A stretch of DNA of 64,000 bases from Acinetobacter baumannii (GTDB lineage Bacteria; Pseudomonadota; Gammaproteobacteria; Pseudomonadales; Moraxellaceae), in assembly GCF_016508585.1 (NCBI RefSeq), contig NZ_JADVOP010000002.1:62001-126000 (forward strand), in the 5' to 3' direction. The notes beneath the pieces are model-generated. The model saw nothing but the letters and a program-made list of their open reading frames with translations, was not told the origin of the DNA and made no database searches. This document shows positions 18,778 through 29,364 of this stretch, in pieces; position 1 is the first letter of the stretch; each line of letters opens with the position of its first letter. A program made the position numbers and the translations under genes.

Positions 18778-20421
18778 TTAAACTTCAGCATTGACCAAAG
18801 GGGTTTCGACCGTAAAGTCTGGTGGAGTCAAAACGGTTTTTCTCAATTCTTCAGAAAGCTCCGGATAGTCCAATGTGTAATGTAAACCACGTGATTCTTT
18901 ACGTTGCATAGCACAACGCACGATCATCTCTGAAACCATGACCAAATTACGCAATTCAATCAAGTTCTTACTGACGTGGTAGTCTTGATAGTATTCGGTG
19001 ATTTCTTTTTTAAGCATTTCAATACGATGTAAGGCACGTTGTAAACGCTTGGTGGTACGAACAATACCAACATAATTCCACATGGTTTGGCGCAGCTCGT
19101 CCCAGTTCTGCAAGATGACGACATCCTCATCTGGGTTGGTGGACTGCGAAGCATCCCATTCTGGAACATCAGGGCTTTCAAAAGATTGGTCAAGTTTGGC
19201 TTCAATATCTTTTGCCGCACTCATGCCATATACGAAACATTCCAAAAGAGAATTACTCGCCATACGGTTTGCACCGTGTAAACCTGTATAGGATGTTTCA
19301 CCGATCGCATACAAACCTGCAATGTCCGTCTGGCTGTTTTCGTCTACAACCACACCACCACAAGTATAATGTGCGGCTGGAACGACTGGAATCATATCCT
19401 GGGTAATATCGATTCCCAACTCGAGCAGTCGTGCGTAAAGCGTAGGGAAGTGTTCTTTGACGAAGTCTTTAGGTTTGTGGGTAATATCCAACCAGACATG
19501 GCGAATACCCAGACGTTTGATTTCATAGTCGATTGCTCTAGCCACAATATCGCGTGGTGCAAGTTCAGCACGTTCATCAAAGCGCAACATGAAACGCTCT
19601 CCATCAGGGAGACGTAAATATGCACCTTCGCCCCGCATCGCTTCCGTGATTAAGAAAGAGCGTGCCTGAGGATGATATAAACAGGTTGGATGAAATTGGT
19701 TGAATTCCATATTTGCGACACGGCACCCGGCACGATATGCCATGGCAATACCATCACCAGTCGCAATATCAGGGTTTGAAGTGTACAAATAAGCTTTCAT
19801 TGCACCACCACAAGCAAGTGCGGTGAATGGCGCTAAAAATGTATGTACTTTTTCATTGCTTTCATCCAATGCATAAAGACCCACCGCTCGGTTCGGCTGC
19901 TGTTTATGTCCAAGCTTATGGGTCGTGATCAAATCAATCGCAATGTAATTCTCAAAAATAACAATATTTTTCTTTTCGCGTGCTCTTTCAACCAACGTGG
20001 TTGAAATCGCTTTTCCTGTGGCATCTGCTGAATGGATGATACGTCTTTGAGAATGTCCACCTTCACGGGTCAAGTGAAGTTGCTCATCTTCATCTAAGGT
20101 AAACTGAACACCATGGTTCAAAAGGAAATCGACTGAAGGTCGCCCCCCTTCAACAGTATGTTTCACTGCATCAAGCTCACACAAATGTGCACCTGCAATC
20201 ATAGTGTCATCAATATGCTGTTCAATAGAATCTGTTTCATCGAGCACAGCAGCAACGCCACCTTGAGCATAATAGGTGCTTGCATCTGTCAATGTAGATT
20301 TTGCTAAAACAGCAATATTTAAATGTTCAGGTAAGGATAAGGCTAAACTTAAGCCTGCACCGCCACTACCCACAATAATCACGTCGAATTGATGAGTTGT
20401 GTTTAAATTAGGCATGTCCAT
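18778..20421 (-). CDS. nadB: L-aspartate oxidase
   Basis: FAD enzyme that oxidises L-aspartate to iminoaspartate, the first step of NAD synthesis. The FAD Rossmann motif GSGGAG is at residues 18-23. The succinate-dehydrogenase-like active site is visible in [11 protein letters not shown] and in [13 protein letters not shown], and the [13 protein letters not shown] motif is near residue 365. At 547 residues it is full length. Two ATG codons (20421 and 20415) are possible. It is divergent from the mucD gene, recalling the nadB/rpoE neighbourhood of other gamma-proteobacteria. Confidence 0.95.
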   Translation of the reverse strand: MDMPNLNTTHQFDVIIVGSGGAGLSLALSLPEHLNIAVLAKSTLTDASTYYAQGGVAAVLDETDSIEQHIDDTMIAGAHLCELDAVKHTVEGGRPSVDFLLNHGVQFTLDEDEQLHLTREGGHSQRRIIHSADATGKAISTTLVERAREKKNIVIFENYIAIDLITTHKLGHKQQPNRAVGLYALDESNEKVHTFLAPFTALACGGAMKAYLYTSNPDIATGDGIAMAYRAGCRVANMEFNQFHPTCLYHPQARSFLITEAMRGEGAYLRLPDGERFMLRFDERAELAPRDIVARAIDYEIKRLGIRHVWLDITHKPKDFVKEHFPTLYARLLELGIDITQDMIPVVPAAHYTCGGVVVDENSQTDIAGLYAIGETSYTGLHGANRMASNSLLECFVYGMSAAKDIEAKLDQSFESPDVPEWDASQSTNPDEDVVILQNWDELRQTMWNYVGIVRTTKRLQRALHRIEMLKKEITEYYQDYHVSKNLIELRNLVMVSEMIVRCAMQRKESRGLHYTLDYPELSEELRKTVLTPPDFTVETPLVNAEV

Positions 20422-20646
20422 CAGCTAATTTGAAAAATGTTTGCTAATAACACTCTTTTTTTTAACAAATTACAATAGTTAGATGCGTCAGATTTTAGTA
20501 TAAATAAGCGATTCCCAGTCTCTTAATATGATTTTAAGTAAAGTATTGTTTTATAAAAAAATGTAAACATATTATTACGCAAAGACATCAAATAATATGT
20601 TACAAATATTTTTTAAGCACAATCATCAGATGTAGGTTCGTGATAA

Positions 20647-22047
20647 ATGAGTAATGGTCTAATGCAAAAAGGTATGTATGCAGCAGTATTCACTGTCGCT
20701 GCGGCTACATCACAAGTTCAAGCTTCAACACCTGTCGATTTTTCTAATTTGGTGGAACAGGTGAGTCCGGCAGTTGTCAGTGTAAACGTGGTTAAAAAAT
20801 TATCTCAGGAAGAATTGCTACAGCAGCAGGTGCCTGAAATTTTAAAACGTTTCTTTGGTAATCAGATCATTATTCCACAACAGCGGGCACCGCAAGAAAA
20901 AACAGCTTATGGCAGTGCATTTTTTATCAGTAAAGATGGTTATCTACTCACCAACCATCACGTGGTAGAAGATGCTTCTAAAGTGACCATCATGCTCAAT
21001 GACCGTCGTGAAATCGATGCTAAAGTCGTGGGCAGTGATGAACGTACAGATGTGGCTTTACTTAAAGTCGAAGGAAATAATTTTCCATCATTGTCAGTTG
21101 GAAATGTAGATCAGCTTAAAGTGGGGCAGCCAGTACTTGCGATTGGTTCCCCCTTTGGTTTTGACTATTCTGCATCAGCAGGAATTGTCAGTGCTAAATC
21201 AAGAAATATGATGGGTGAAACCTCTGTACCTTTTATTCAGACCGACGTTGCGTTGAATCCGGGTAATTCAGGCGGTCCGTTATTCAATCAACAAGGTCAA
21301 GTGGTTGGGGTAAATTCACGTATCTTCAGTGGTACGGGTGGGTATATGGGGCTGTCATTCTCAATCCCAATCGATGTGGCAATGGATGTTGTTGATCAAC
21401 TGAAAAAGAATGGTAAGGTGACACGTTCTTATCTCGGTGTGATGTTGCAAGATATCGATCGAAATCTTGCTGAAGCTTATAAATTGGATAAACCGGAAGG
21501 TTCATTGATTACTCAGGTGGCGCCAAATTCACCTGCTGAAAAAGCGGGCTTTAGAGCAGGGGATGTGATTCTAAAATATAATGGTTCGCCTATTTCAAGA
21601 ACATCTGAACTATTAAATTATCTCAACCGCACTCAACCCAATCAATCCGTGAAACTTGAAGTGTTGCGTGATGATAAGCCGCGTGTGATTACGGCGACAT
21701 TAACTGTTGCACCTGATGATACCCCTGCAAAAGTTGATAATACTACGGCATCAGCCAAGCCCCACAAAGGTCCAGTTATTGGTGTTGCGATCCGTGCCTT
21801 GACTGAACAGGAAAAGAATCGCTTAAATGTGAAAGGTGGTGTGTTAATTCAAGATGTAACACGGGGTGGTTTGGCTGCGCAGTCAAGAATTATGCCGGGC
21901 GATGTGATTACTCAAGTGAACAATAAGAAAATCAATACACCGAACGACTTTGTGGATGCTGTAGCTGAGTTGCAGAAAAATACCGTCGCACGTGTGGCAA
22001 TTGTGCGTGAAGGGCAACATGCAATGATTGGGTTACGTATTCAATAA
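20647..22047 (+). CDS. mucD: DegP/MucD-type periplasmic serine protease
   Basis: HtrA-family protease and chaperone for misfolded periplasmic proteins. An export signal covers about residues 1-26 (VQA-ST). The catalytic triad is H105 (NHHVV), D135 (ERTDVALLK) and S208 (NPGNSGGPL). Two PDZ domains follow, about 265-355 and 375-466, matching the Do/MucD layout and 466-residue length. It is the only gene of the algU-mucABCD set in this window. It ends 18 bp before a terminator. Confidence 0.92.
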   Translation: MSNGLMQKGMYAAVFTVAAATSQVQASTPVDFSNLVEQVSPAVVSVNVVKKLSQEELLQQQVPEILKRFFGNQIIIPQQRAPQEKTAYGSAFFISKDGYLLTNHHVVEDASKVTIMLNDRREIDAKVVGSDERTDVALLKVEGNNFPSLSVGNVDQLKVGQPVLAIGSPFGFDYSASAGIVSAKSRNMMGETSVPFIQTDVALNPGNSGGPLFNQQGQVVGVNSRIFSGTGGYMGLSFSIPIDVAMDVVDQLKKNGKVTRSYLGVMLQDIDRNLAEAYKLDKPEGSLITQVAPNSPAEKAGFRAGDVILKYNGSPISRTSELLNYLNRTQPNQSVKLEVLRDDKPRVITATLTVAPDDTPAKVDNTTASAKPHKGPVIGVAIRALTEQEKNRLNVKGGVLIQDVTRGGLAAQSRIMPGDVITQVNNKKINTPNDFVDAVAELQKNTVARVAIVREGQHAMIGLRIQ

Positions 22048-22065
22048 ATCCAATTGATGTAAATC

Positions 22066-22090
22066 AGCCACTCTAGGAGTGGCTTTTTTA
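22066..22090 (+). terminator. Terminator of mucD
   Basis: Stem AGCCACTC / GAGTGGCT with a 3-nt loop followed by six T, 18 bp after the mucD stop. Confidence 0.92.
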
Positions 22091-22141
22091 TGTCAAAATG
22101 CAGCAATTTTTTTAAATATGATCAAGAGTAGGAAAGTTCAT

Positions 22142-22594
22142 ATGAGCTCAGTATTTGATTTGGTTATTCACGTTAAACCCGAACATATCGATGTTTTAGG
22201 TCATGTGAATAATGTGGTCTATGTACAATGGATGCAGGATGTGGCATCGGCACATATTGAAACTTTAGGTGTGGGCTTAAAGCAATATTTAGAAATGAAG
22301 CATGCTATGGTGGCTGTGGAACATCATGTGCAGTATCGGAAAGCAGCGATGTTGGATGATGAAATCATTTTACGAACATGGCTCTATGATATTAATGCAT
22401 TGTATTCTTTTCGCCAGTATGCATTTTTCAATGCCAAAGATCAGACTTTGCTATTTACCGGCAATACCAAATGGGCGTGCATAGAAATTGCCACAGGTCG
22501 CCCAAAGCGTATGTCACCAACATTTATACAGGCCTATCAACCGATCGATAAAGATCTGGATCCTTATGATTTAAGTTCCATCGCAACAGTGTGA
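22142..22594 (+). CDS. YbgC/4HBT-type acyl-CoA thioesterase
   Basis: A 150-residue hotdog thioesterase of the 4-hydroxybenzoyl-CoA thioesterase group. The active-site Asp is D17 in HIDVLGHVNNVVY. The ATG at 22142 follows an AGGAAA ribosome binding site; the frame extends 21 codons upstream into the terminator of mucD and was rejected. No Tol-Pal genes adjoin it, so it is not the usual ybgC locus. The substrate is unknown, probably an acyl-CoA. Confidence 0.82.
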   Translation: MSSVFDLVIHVKPEHIDVLGHVNNVVYVQWMQDVASAHIETLGVGLKQYLEMKHAMVAVEHHVQYRKAAMLDDEIILRTWLYDINALYSFRQYAFFNAKDQTLLFTGNTKWACIEIATGRPKRMSPTFIQAYQPIDKDLDPYDLSSIATV

Positions 22595-22729
22595 CTCAGG
22601 TTTTCATGCTTCGGTTTGAGTTTTGCAATAAAAATAGCGTGGGTTTATTTAGGTAAATACTATAGATTGAATATCGCTTGGTAAATTAAAGAAAAGTTTA
22701 AAATTTCGGTGCGGGTGATATTCTTCAAT

Positions 22730-23584
22730 TTAAGATTTATTTTTTTCAAAAGCTAGAGGCTTTAGCTGAATTGCGGTTGAACGCAATCGCGGACGATAGC
22801 TTTGATCAAAGACCAATTTAACCCGAAAATTGAGCTCGATTAGTGCAAGAGCAATGTAAGCCAAAGCACAGACAGATAGTAATTTTGCTAATCCTGCAGC
22901 CAGTGGATAGCCACCATCAAAGCGCCATAGAAAACCCGCACTGATTGCCGCTAAAGCATATAAAATATTGGCACTGAAACGAGTTCGCCCCATCCGTTTG
23001 GTTTTTGAGGAAAGCTTGAGGATGAGTGTGGCACTATACCATCCCCAAAGTGCTCCAATCACAATATCGAATGGCCAGTGGACACCTACCACCACACGAC
23101 TCCAGGCAATCAAGGTTGCCAATGAAATTATCAAGTAGGTAAATGTTCGGTGATATACAAAATCATTGAGCTGAAGATATTTGCTCAATACACCCGCCAG
23201 TACAAATGCTGTTGCAGCATGACCAGAAGGAAAGCTATGATATTTTAATGCCTTGCCTATTACTTCAACATTGTCTATCCCGAGATAAGTTATTGGACGA
23301 ACAATTTCAATGAGTTGTTTGGTGGCGTGTACACCAAAGCCAGTAATGACTACGGCGAGTAAGCCTAGCCAGAGCAAGTGAGCAGTGTGACGGCAAAAAA
23401 ATATCAACAGGACATAAGCGGTCAGACCATCTCCCATAAAGGTTATATTTTGCCAGAACCAATCTGAGTGTGGCGGCATTCCATTGATCATCAGGAAAAG
23501 GGGCGTGTTGATTGCGTAATAGTGATGAATAAGTTCCCAAGCTAAAATGCAAAATATTGGAATATAAAAGAATGGAATCATCAT
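22730..23584 (-). CDS. PAP2-family membrane phosphatase
   Basis: A 284-residue inner-membrane protein with the three acid-phosphatase signature blocks: KQLIEIVRP (89-97), PSGH (119-122) and SRVVVGVHWPFD (162-173). At least six hydrophobic helices are present. Such enzymes dephosphorylate undecaprenyl pyrophosphate, phosphatidic acid or lipid A. The ATG overlaps the ArnT-like stop (ATGA), so it belongs to a three-gene operon for lipid-linked sugar transfer. Recycling of the undecaprenyl carrier is a reasonable guess but is not shown. Confidence 0.83.
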   Translation of the reverse strand: MMIPFFYIPIFCILAWELIHHYYAINTPLFLMINGMPPHSDWFWQNITFMGDGLTAYVLLIFFCRHTAHLLWLGLLAVVITGFGVHATKQLIEIVRPITYLGIDNVEVIGKALKYHSFPSGHAATAFVLAGVLSKYLQLNDFVYHRTFTYLIISLATLIAWSRVVVGVHWPFDIVIGALWGWYSATLILKLSSKTKRMGRTRFSANILYALAAISAGFLWRFDGGYPLAAGLAKLLSVCALAYIALALIELNFRVKLVFDQSYRPRLRSTAIQLKPLAFEKNKS

Positions 23585-25206
23585 GAACTTCCTTTCATTT
23601 TCGGGAGTTTGACTAAAACAATGCCTCCCTTGTTGAATAGAACTTCTGCATTAGGAAATGCCTGAAGATTTTCTAGACCTGTAAAAACCACCTCACCAGG
23701 TTTAGGCTCTCGTATAGGAACAACTTTTTGTAAGTAGATGCTGAAACTCGGCATATCATGACGCCACATCACGATAGGTTCGGTGATCTTCTGAGCAAAT
23801 ATTCCAGCTTGTTTGACAGGTTGCTGCTGAATAGATGCATAGGCAGGGATAACCACATGAATGATGGTTAAACTGAAAATAATGCTGACTAAAATTTGAC
23901 GTAACCAAAGTACAGGATGAATACGAAATAAAATAATCAGTATGAGGAGAAGCGAGAACAAAATAGAAAGGCGATATTGCACGTCTAAAAATGGTAATCC
24001 ATCTTGCAGCATAGCCACGACTTCAATTTTCTTTTCGTGAGCAATAATGTACTGACCAATTTCGGGAAGAAAAAGCAGCAATAACATGAATAAAGTGATC
24101 GGTAGCGCAACCAAGACGCGAGATCGCAGTTGATCTCGATATTTTGCCATCAGGATAAAAATTGGTGTTACACCATATAATAGATAATGCGGAAGCTGGG
24201 TTTTGGAAAAGCTGAAGAATGTCAGCACAAATAAAAACCAGCTCCAACAAAAAATATCCAGTGAATCAAAATGCCTGGCAAGAGAAGAAGGAAAAAATCG
24301 CCGCAGATGCGTCAATAACTGAAGGAAGAAACCTGTAACAGGCATAAAAACCAATAGGCTTATAGGCAGATAGTAAAGTAAATTTCCACCATGATTTTCC
24401 ATCGTTTTAGAAAATCGAGAAAGATTATGTTTGAGAAAAAAACCGTCAATAAATGCTTGTCCTTGTGCAAGATATTCAGCCATGTACCAAGGTAAGAAGA
24501 CTGTAAGACAAATAAACCATCCAAGTGGATTGATCAGCAAGTGCTGCCAAGATTTAAATTTTTTGCTCAACAGGGTATAGATTGTGATGCTGGCGAAAGG
24601 GATTAAAATAGCGATCGGACCTTTGGTCAACACACCTAACCCTACCCATATATATGCACGTAAAGCATATTTTGATGAACTCTTAGATTGTGCACAGTGT
24701 TGGTTAAAATGACGATAAGCATCAAATAAAGCTAGACAAATCCATAAATTGAGCAAAGCATCAGCTGTGGCTGCACGTGCGATAATTGAAATAATCAGTG
24801 AACTCGCAAGCAGGATGCATGCGGTGGCTGCTTTGGACCTATCTAAAAAATGCCGGCAAAACTCATAGATTGCCCAGCACCACAGCGTTGCACATAATGC
24901 AGACGGAAGGCGTAACGAGAACTCGTTTAATCCAAATAAAGAGACAGAAGCGGCTTGCAGCCAGTAGATCAAAATGGGCTTATCAAAACGCAGTTCCCCA
25001 CCCATATAGGTGGTGACATAATCGCCTCGAATTAACATTTCCATGGTTGCAGAACTGAAAGCACCTTCATCAAGATCAAATAATGGCGAGCCTCCCAATC
25101 CAATTAAAAAATTGAAAGCGAGCAATACAATTAACCAACGCGATTGAAATAGTTTTTGTGCTGATTGAAAAATTGAGGAGATCAATGTGGATGCTGGAAA
25201 TATCAT
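23581..25206 (-). CDS. ArnT-like glycosyltransferase (GT83/PMT_2)
   Basis: A 541-residue membrane glycosyltransferase. The N-terminal first periplasmic loop carries the metal/acceptor-binding DLDEGAFSSATMEM and the FDKPILIYWLQ motif typical of ArnT/PMT_2 enzymes; about a dozen membrane helices follow and a soluble C-terminal domain starts near residue 450. These enzymes move a sugar from undecaprenyl phosphate to lipid A or another envelope acceptor. The L-Ara4N synthesis genes are absent here, so another sugar is likely. ATGA overlap on both sides. Confidence 0.82.
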   Translation of the reverse strand: MIFPASTLISSIFQSAQKLFQSRWLIVLLAFNFLIGLGGSPLFDLDEGAFSSATMEMLIRGDYVTTYMGGELRFDKPILIYWLQAASVSLFGLNEFSLRLPSALCATLWCWAIYEFCRHFLDRSKAATACILLASSLIISIIARAATADALLNLWICLALFDAYRHFNQHCAQSKSSSKYALRAYIWVGLGVLTKGPIAILIPFASITIYTLLSKKFKSWQHLLINPLGWFICLTVFLPWYMAEYLAQGQAFIDGFFLKHNLSRFSKTMENHGGNLLYYLPISLLVFMPVTGFFLQLLTHLRRFFPSSLARHFDSLDIFCWSWFLFVLTFFSFSKTQLPHYLLYGVTPIFILMAKYRDQLRSRVLVALPITLFMLLLLFLPEIGQYIIAHEKKIEVVAMLQDGLPFLDVQYRLSILFSLLLILIILFRIHPVLWLRQILVSIIFSLTIIHVVIPAYASIQQQPVKQAGIFAQKITEPIVMWRHDMPSFSIYLQKVVPIREPKPGEVVFTGLENLQAFPNAEVLFNKGGIVLVKLPKMKGSS

Positions 25207-26270
25207 TGCCCTCTCCGATGATGGTAAACACGACGGATCAGATAACTTTTATGATTTTTAGTGTCCAGATAGGTTCGAGTAATCAGTTCAGCGATAATAC
25301 CTGTCATTAAAAACTGTAGTGACATCAACACACACATCACGCCAATCAGCAGCATGGGACGTGTACCGATGGAGTGACCCAGAATATATTTATCAATTGC
25401 CAGATAAATCAGCATGACTGTGCCGATACACCCAAGGAACAGTCCGATTGAGCCAAATAAATGACCGGGGCGCATGAGATAACGCTGAAAGAACATCACT
25501 GAAATTAAATCCAATATCACGCGAATCGTTCGAGAAATACCATATTTGGATTGTCCAAATTGTCTGGCATGGTGAATTACGGGAACTTCTCCAATACGTG
25601 ATACAGGAACGACACTGGCTACCCAGAGCGGTATGAATCGGTGCATTTCGCCCACCAAGCGGATTTGTTTGATGATTTCGGCACGGTATATTTTCAGGCT
25701 ACAGCCGTAATCATGTAAGCGTAGACCTGATATTCGACCGATCAGTCGGTTGGCGAGTAAGGAAGGAATTTTTCTTAACACTAATGCATCTTGTCGGTTT
25801 TTACGCCAACCCACCAAGAGATCAAGATCTTGATCAATCAGTTGCTGCAACATGGCTGGAATATCATGTGGATCGTTCTGTAAGTCACCATCCATCGTCA
25901 CAATATACTGTCCATAAGACTCGTCAATTCCTGCCTGCATGGCTGCCGTTTGCCCATAGTTACGGCTTAATTGAATTAATCTTGCATTCAAGGGGCTTTG
26001 ACCCAGTTTCTGCTGAATGGTCTTCACAGTTGCATCAGAACTGCCATCATCAACCATAATTAATTCCCAGGGTTGGTGTTGCGTGCCTAAAGCCTGTTGA
26101 ATGGTATCTATTAATGCAATAACTGTTTCCTCTTCATTGTAAAGAGGAATAATCAGAGAGAAAAAAATGTGTGAGTAAGAGGGGCTAAGTAGATCAAGCT
26201 CTTCTTCAGGTTGTAATAAAAATGCGTTATGCATAGTTGATGTAATTGTTATTGATCCGTGTTTGATCAT
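25203..26270 (-). CDS. ArnC-like undecaprenyl-phosphate glycosyltransferase (GT2)
   Basis: A family-2 glycosyltransferase with two C-terminal membrane helices, like ArnC, DPM1 or GtrB. Nucleotide-sugar motifs are SLIIPLYNEEETV, VDDGSSD and TMDGDLQNDP; the membrane part begins near residue 265. It would load a sugar onto undecaprenyl phosphate for the ArnT-like enzyme encoded just downstream. Start is uncertain: ATG at 26270 or ATG at 26234, neither with a clear ribosome binding site. Operon order is arnC-like, arnT-like, PAP2. Confidence 0.82.
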   Translation of the reverse strand: MIKHGSITITSTMHNAFLLQPEEELDLLSPSYSHIFFSLIIPLYNEEETVIALIDTIQQALGTQHQPWELIMVDDGSSDATVKTIQQKLGQSPLNARLIQLSRNYGQTAAMQAGIDESYGQYIVTMDGDLQNDPHDIPAMLQQLIDQDLDLLVGWRKNRQDALVLRKIPSLLANRLIGRISGLRLHDYGCSLKIYRAEIIKQIRLVGEMHRFIPLWVASVVPVSRIGEVPVIHHARQFGQSKYGISRTIRVILDLISVMFFQRYLMRPGHLFGSIGLFLGCIGTVMLIYLAIDKYILGHSIGTRPMLLIGVMCVLMSLQFLMTGIIAELITRTYLDTKNHKSYLIRRVYHHRRGQ

Positions 26271-26340
26271 ATATTGTTAAATTTAACTGAAAGATTACGA
26301 TTTCATGATTTTTTAATGACAATAATTAAAGGTAGCACCT

Positions 26341-27354
26341 GTGTCTGAACAGATAGATCGCAATTCAAACCATCAGCTTGGCAGTCGACGCAAATACATA
26401 CCACAAGTGTTACTGAGCATCGCCATCATTTTGTATGTTGTTGCGATTGAATGGTGGTTTGGTTGGTTGCAGATCTTTAAGGCTTGGAAACATGTTCCTA
26501 TCCTATATTTGATTGTGTCATTGATCCTGATGCAGATGACTTATCTGATTCGAGGTTGGCGAATCCATGATTTCTTTTTGCCCATTACTCGTGGGCAGGG
26601 GATGACCTGTTGCCGAATCATGCTGATTCATAATCTACTCAATAACTTATTACCTTTTCGTTCTGGAGAAATCAGCTTTCCTTTACTGATGCGACGCTAT
26701 TTTACGTTGAGCCTCAGTTATGCGACAGCAGGTTTATTGCTGCTGAGAATACTTGATTTACAGGTGTTGCTTGGGCTGGGTTTTCTCATCCTTTTATTAT
26801 TGGAGCACTCCAATAATTTAGGCTTATGGGGCTTGATGCTTTTATGGTTAATCTCGCCATTAATATTATTATTTTTTACGCCGTGGCTAAAACGTTTTTC
26901 AGAACAGCTCAGTACACAGGGGCGATTGAAAAACTTACTTGAACACGTTTTATTGGCCATGCCATTGCATTTTAAAAGCTTACTGCGAAGTTGGTTATTT
27001 ACACTGATTTGTTGGCTAAGTAAAATCATGGTTTTTGCAGTCGTTTTAGACTGGTTTATTTCATTACACTGGTGGGAGACGGCAGCTGTAAGTATTGGAG
27101 GGGAATTGAGCTCAGTATTACCTATTCATGCCCCAGCTGGTCTAGGGACCTATGAAGCTGCAATATTGGCAACTGGAAAACTGTTGAATCTCTCGGAAAC
27201 CAAAGCATTGTTCTTTGCGGCTGTGCAATTGCATTTGCTCATACTCATCAGCACGCTATTTGGCGGTTTAATCGCATTATGCCTGCCTGCACAAGTTCAG
27301 TTTTCGGATAAAAGTGAGACAAATAAAAACAGGGAAAAAGAGAAAATAGATTGA
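26341..27354 (+). CDS. UPF0104/LPG-synthase-TM-like membrane protein
   Basis: A 337-residue integral membrane protein of the flippase-like UPF0104 (lysylphosphatidylglycerol synthetase TM) family, with about eight hydrophobic helices and the family stretches NNLLPFRSGEISFP and LPIHAPAGLGTYEA. It starts with GTG at 26341, with AGGT upstream. It is divergent from the arnC-like gene across only 70 bp, so shared control is likely. Family members are proposed to flip lipids; a role in moving the sugar-lipid is an inference. Confidence 0.8.
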   Translation: MSEQIDRNSNHQLGSRRKYIPQVLLSIAIILYVVAIEWWFGWLQIFKAWKHVPILYLIVSLILMQMTYLIRGWRIHDFFLPITRGQGMTCCRIMLIHNLLNNLLPFRSGEISFPLLMRRYFTLSLSYATAGLLLLRILDLQVLLGLGFLILLLLEHSNNLGLWGLMLLWLISPLILLFFTPWLKRFSEQLSTQGRLKNLLEHVLLAMPLHFKSLLRSWLFTLICWLSKIMVFAVVLDWFISLHWWETAAVSIGGELSSVLPIHAPAGLGTYEAAILATGKLLNLSETKALFFAAVQLHLLILISTLFGGLIALCLPAQVQFSDKSETNKNREKEKID

Positions 27355-27525
27355 AAGTGTAGCTTGCATACAATGTCAAGCAGAGATAGTTTTTCTCAAA
27401 GCCTTACTATATTTTTAACCTTGATCTGCTTATACTGTGCAGCAATTGGGAAATTTCATTTTTTGCACGCCAGAGGTACTTTTGATATTGAGTACATGAT
27501 GGTGTACATATTTTTAGAGTAGTTT

Positions 27526-29343
27526 ATGGCAGTAGCTAAGAAGTCTGTTAATATCAATAACATACGCAATTTTTCTATTATCGCTCACATCGACCATGGA
27601 AAGTCGACTCTTGCTGACCGATTTATCCAAATGTGTGGTGGATTGCAAGATCGTGAAATGCAGGCTCAAGTTTTAGACTCTATGGAGCTTGAGCGTGAGC
27701 GTGGAATCACCATTAAAGCGGCTTCGGTAACATTGTATTACACGCACCCGAATGGTCAAGAATACCAGTTAAACTTTATTGATACTCCGGGACACGTCGA
27801 CTTCTCTTATGAAGTTTCTCGATCGTTGGCTGCCTGTGAGGGCGCACTATTGGTTGTGGATGCTGCACAGGGTGTGGAAGCACAATCTGTTGCAAACTGT
27901 TATACCGCCATTGAACAAGGCTTGGAAGTACTGCCAATTCTCAACAAAATTGATTTGCCTCAAGCTGAACCTGAACGTGTAATCCATGAAATTGAAGAAA
28001 TTATTGGAATCGAAGCAACCCATGCACCTACCTGTTCAGCAAAAACAGGTTTAGGAGTAGAGTCAGTTCTTGAAACTTTGGTCGATGTCATTCCTGCGCC
28101 CCAAGGTGATCGTGATGCACCGCTCCAAGCACTGATTATTGACTCGTGGTTCGATAACTACTTAGGCGTGGTTTCGTTGGTTCGTATCAAACAAGGTCGT
28201 GTGCGTAAAGGCGATAAGATGTTGATGAAATCAACAGGTCAGTCACATATCATTACCTCGGTAGGTATTTTCAATCCAAAACATACTGAAACAGGCATTT
28301 TAGAAGCAGGTGAAGTCGGTTTTGTGATTGCTGGGATCAAAGATATTTTTGGTGCGCCAGTGGGGGATACGATTACACTTGCAGCAACACCAGAAGTTGA
28401 AACGTTACCGGGCTTTAAAAAGGTAAAACCACAGGTCTATGCAGGTTTGTTTCCCATTGATGCCAGTGATTTTGAACCGTTCCGTGAAGCCTTGCACAAA
28501 CTGCAAATCAATGACTCTGCTTTATTCTTTGAACCTGAAAGTTCAGATGCACTTGGTTTTGGTTTCCGTTGTGGCTTCTTGGGTATGCTGCACATGGAGA
28601 TCGTACAAGAGCGTTTAGAACGTGAGTATGATTTGGACCTCATCAGCTCAGCACCAACAGTGATCTATGAAGCATTGATGAAAAATGGTCAAACGGTTTA
28701 TATCGACAGTCCATCTAAAATGCCGGACGGTTCAACCGTAGAAGATTTACGTGAGCCAATTGCAGAATGTCATATCCTTGTTCCGCAAGAATACCTAGGC
28801 AATGTGATGACGCTGTGTATTGAGCGTCGTGGCGTGCAAAAAGATATGAAGTTCTTGGGTAACCAAGTGTCGATTAGCTTTGAAATTCCAATGGCAGAAG
28901 TGGTGATGGATTTCTTTGATAAATTGAAATCATGTTCACGTGGTTTTGCTTCTTTGGATTATAACTTTGTCCGTTTTGAAAGTTCATCTCTGGTTAAGGT
29001 TGATGTATTAATTAATGGTGATAAGGTTGATGCCTTAGCAATGATTTGCCATCGTAATGATGCCCGTCACCGCGGTATTGCTTTGGTTGAAAAAATGAAG
29101 GACTTGATTCCACGCCAAATGTTTGATGTTGCGATTCAAGCTGCGATTGGTGCACAAATCATTGCACGTTCAACTGTAAAAGCTATGCGTAAAAACGTAT
29201 TGGCTAAATGTTATGGTGGTGACGTTTCTCGTAAGAAGAAATTGTTATCTAAGCAAAAAGAAGGTAAGAAACGTATGAAACAAGTGGGTAGTGTTGAAAT
29301 TCCACAAGAAGCGTTCCTTGCTGTGTTAAAAGTAGAAAGATAA
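27526..29343 (+). CDS. lepA: Elongation factor 4 (LepA)
   Basis: Ribosomal GTPase that back-translocates or remodels stalled ribosomes. Full length at 605 residues. G1 is AHIDHGKST, the switch I RGITIK, G3 DTPGH, G4 NKID. The EF-G-like domains follow, with the unique LepA C-terminal domain ending in Lys-rich GKKRMKQVG. It is directly upstream of lepB, the classical pairing. Confidence 0.97.
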   Translation: MAVAKKSVNINNIRNFSIIAHIDHGKSTLADRFIQMCGGLQDREMQAQVLDSMELERERGITIKAASVTLYYTHPNGQEYQLNFIDTPGHVDFSYEVSRSLAACEGALLVVDAAQGVEAQSVANCYTAIEQGLEVLPILNKIDLPQAEPERVIHEIEEIIGIEATHAPTCSAKTGLGVESVLETLVDVIPAPQGDRDAPLQALIIDSWFDNYLGVVSLVRIKQGRVRKGDKMLMKSTGQSHIITSVGIFNPKHTETGILEAGEVGFVIAGIKDIFGAPVGDTITLAATPEVETLPGFKKVKPQVYAGLFPIDASDFEPFREALHKLQINDSALFFEPESSDALGFGFRCGFLGMLHMEIVQERLEREYDLDLISSAPTVIYEALMKNGQTVYIDSPSKMPDGSTVEDLREPIAECHILVPQEYLGNVMTLCIERRGVQKDMKFLGNQVSISFEIPMAEVVMDFFDKLKSCSRGFASLDYNFVRFESSSLVKVDVLINGDKVDALAMICHRNDARHRGIALVEKMKDLIPRQMFDVAIQAAIGAQIIARSTVKAMRKNVLAKCYGGDVSRKKKLLSKQKEGKKRMKQVGSVEIPQEAFLAVLKVER

Positions 29344-29364
29344 AAACTAGAGGTCTGATTGCTC

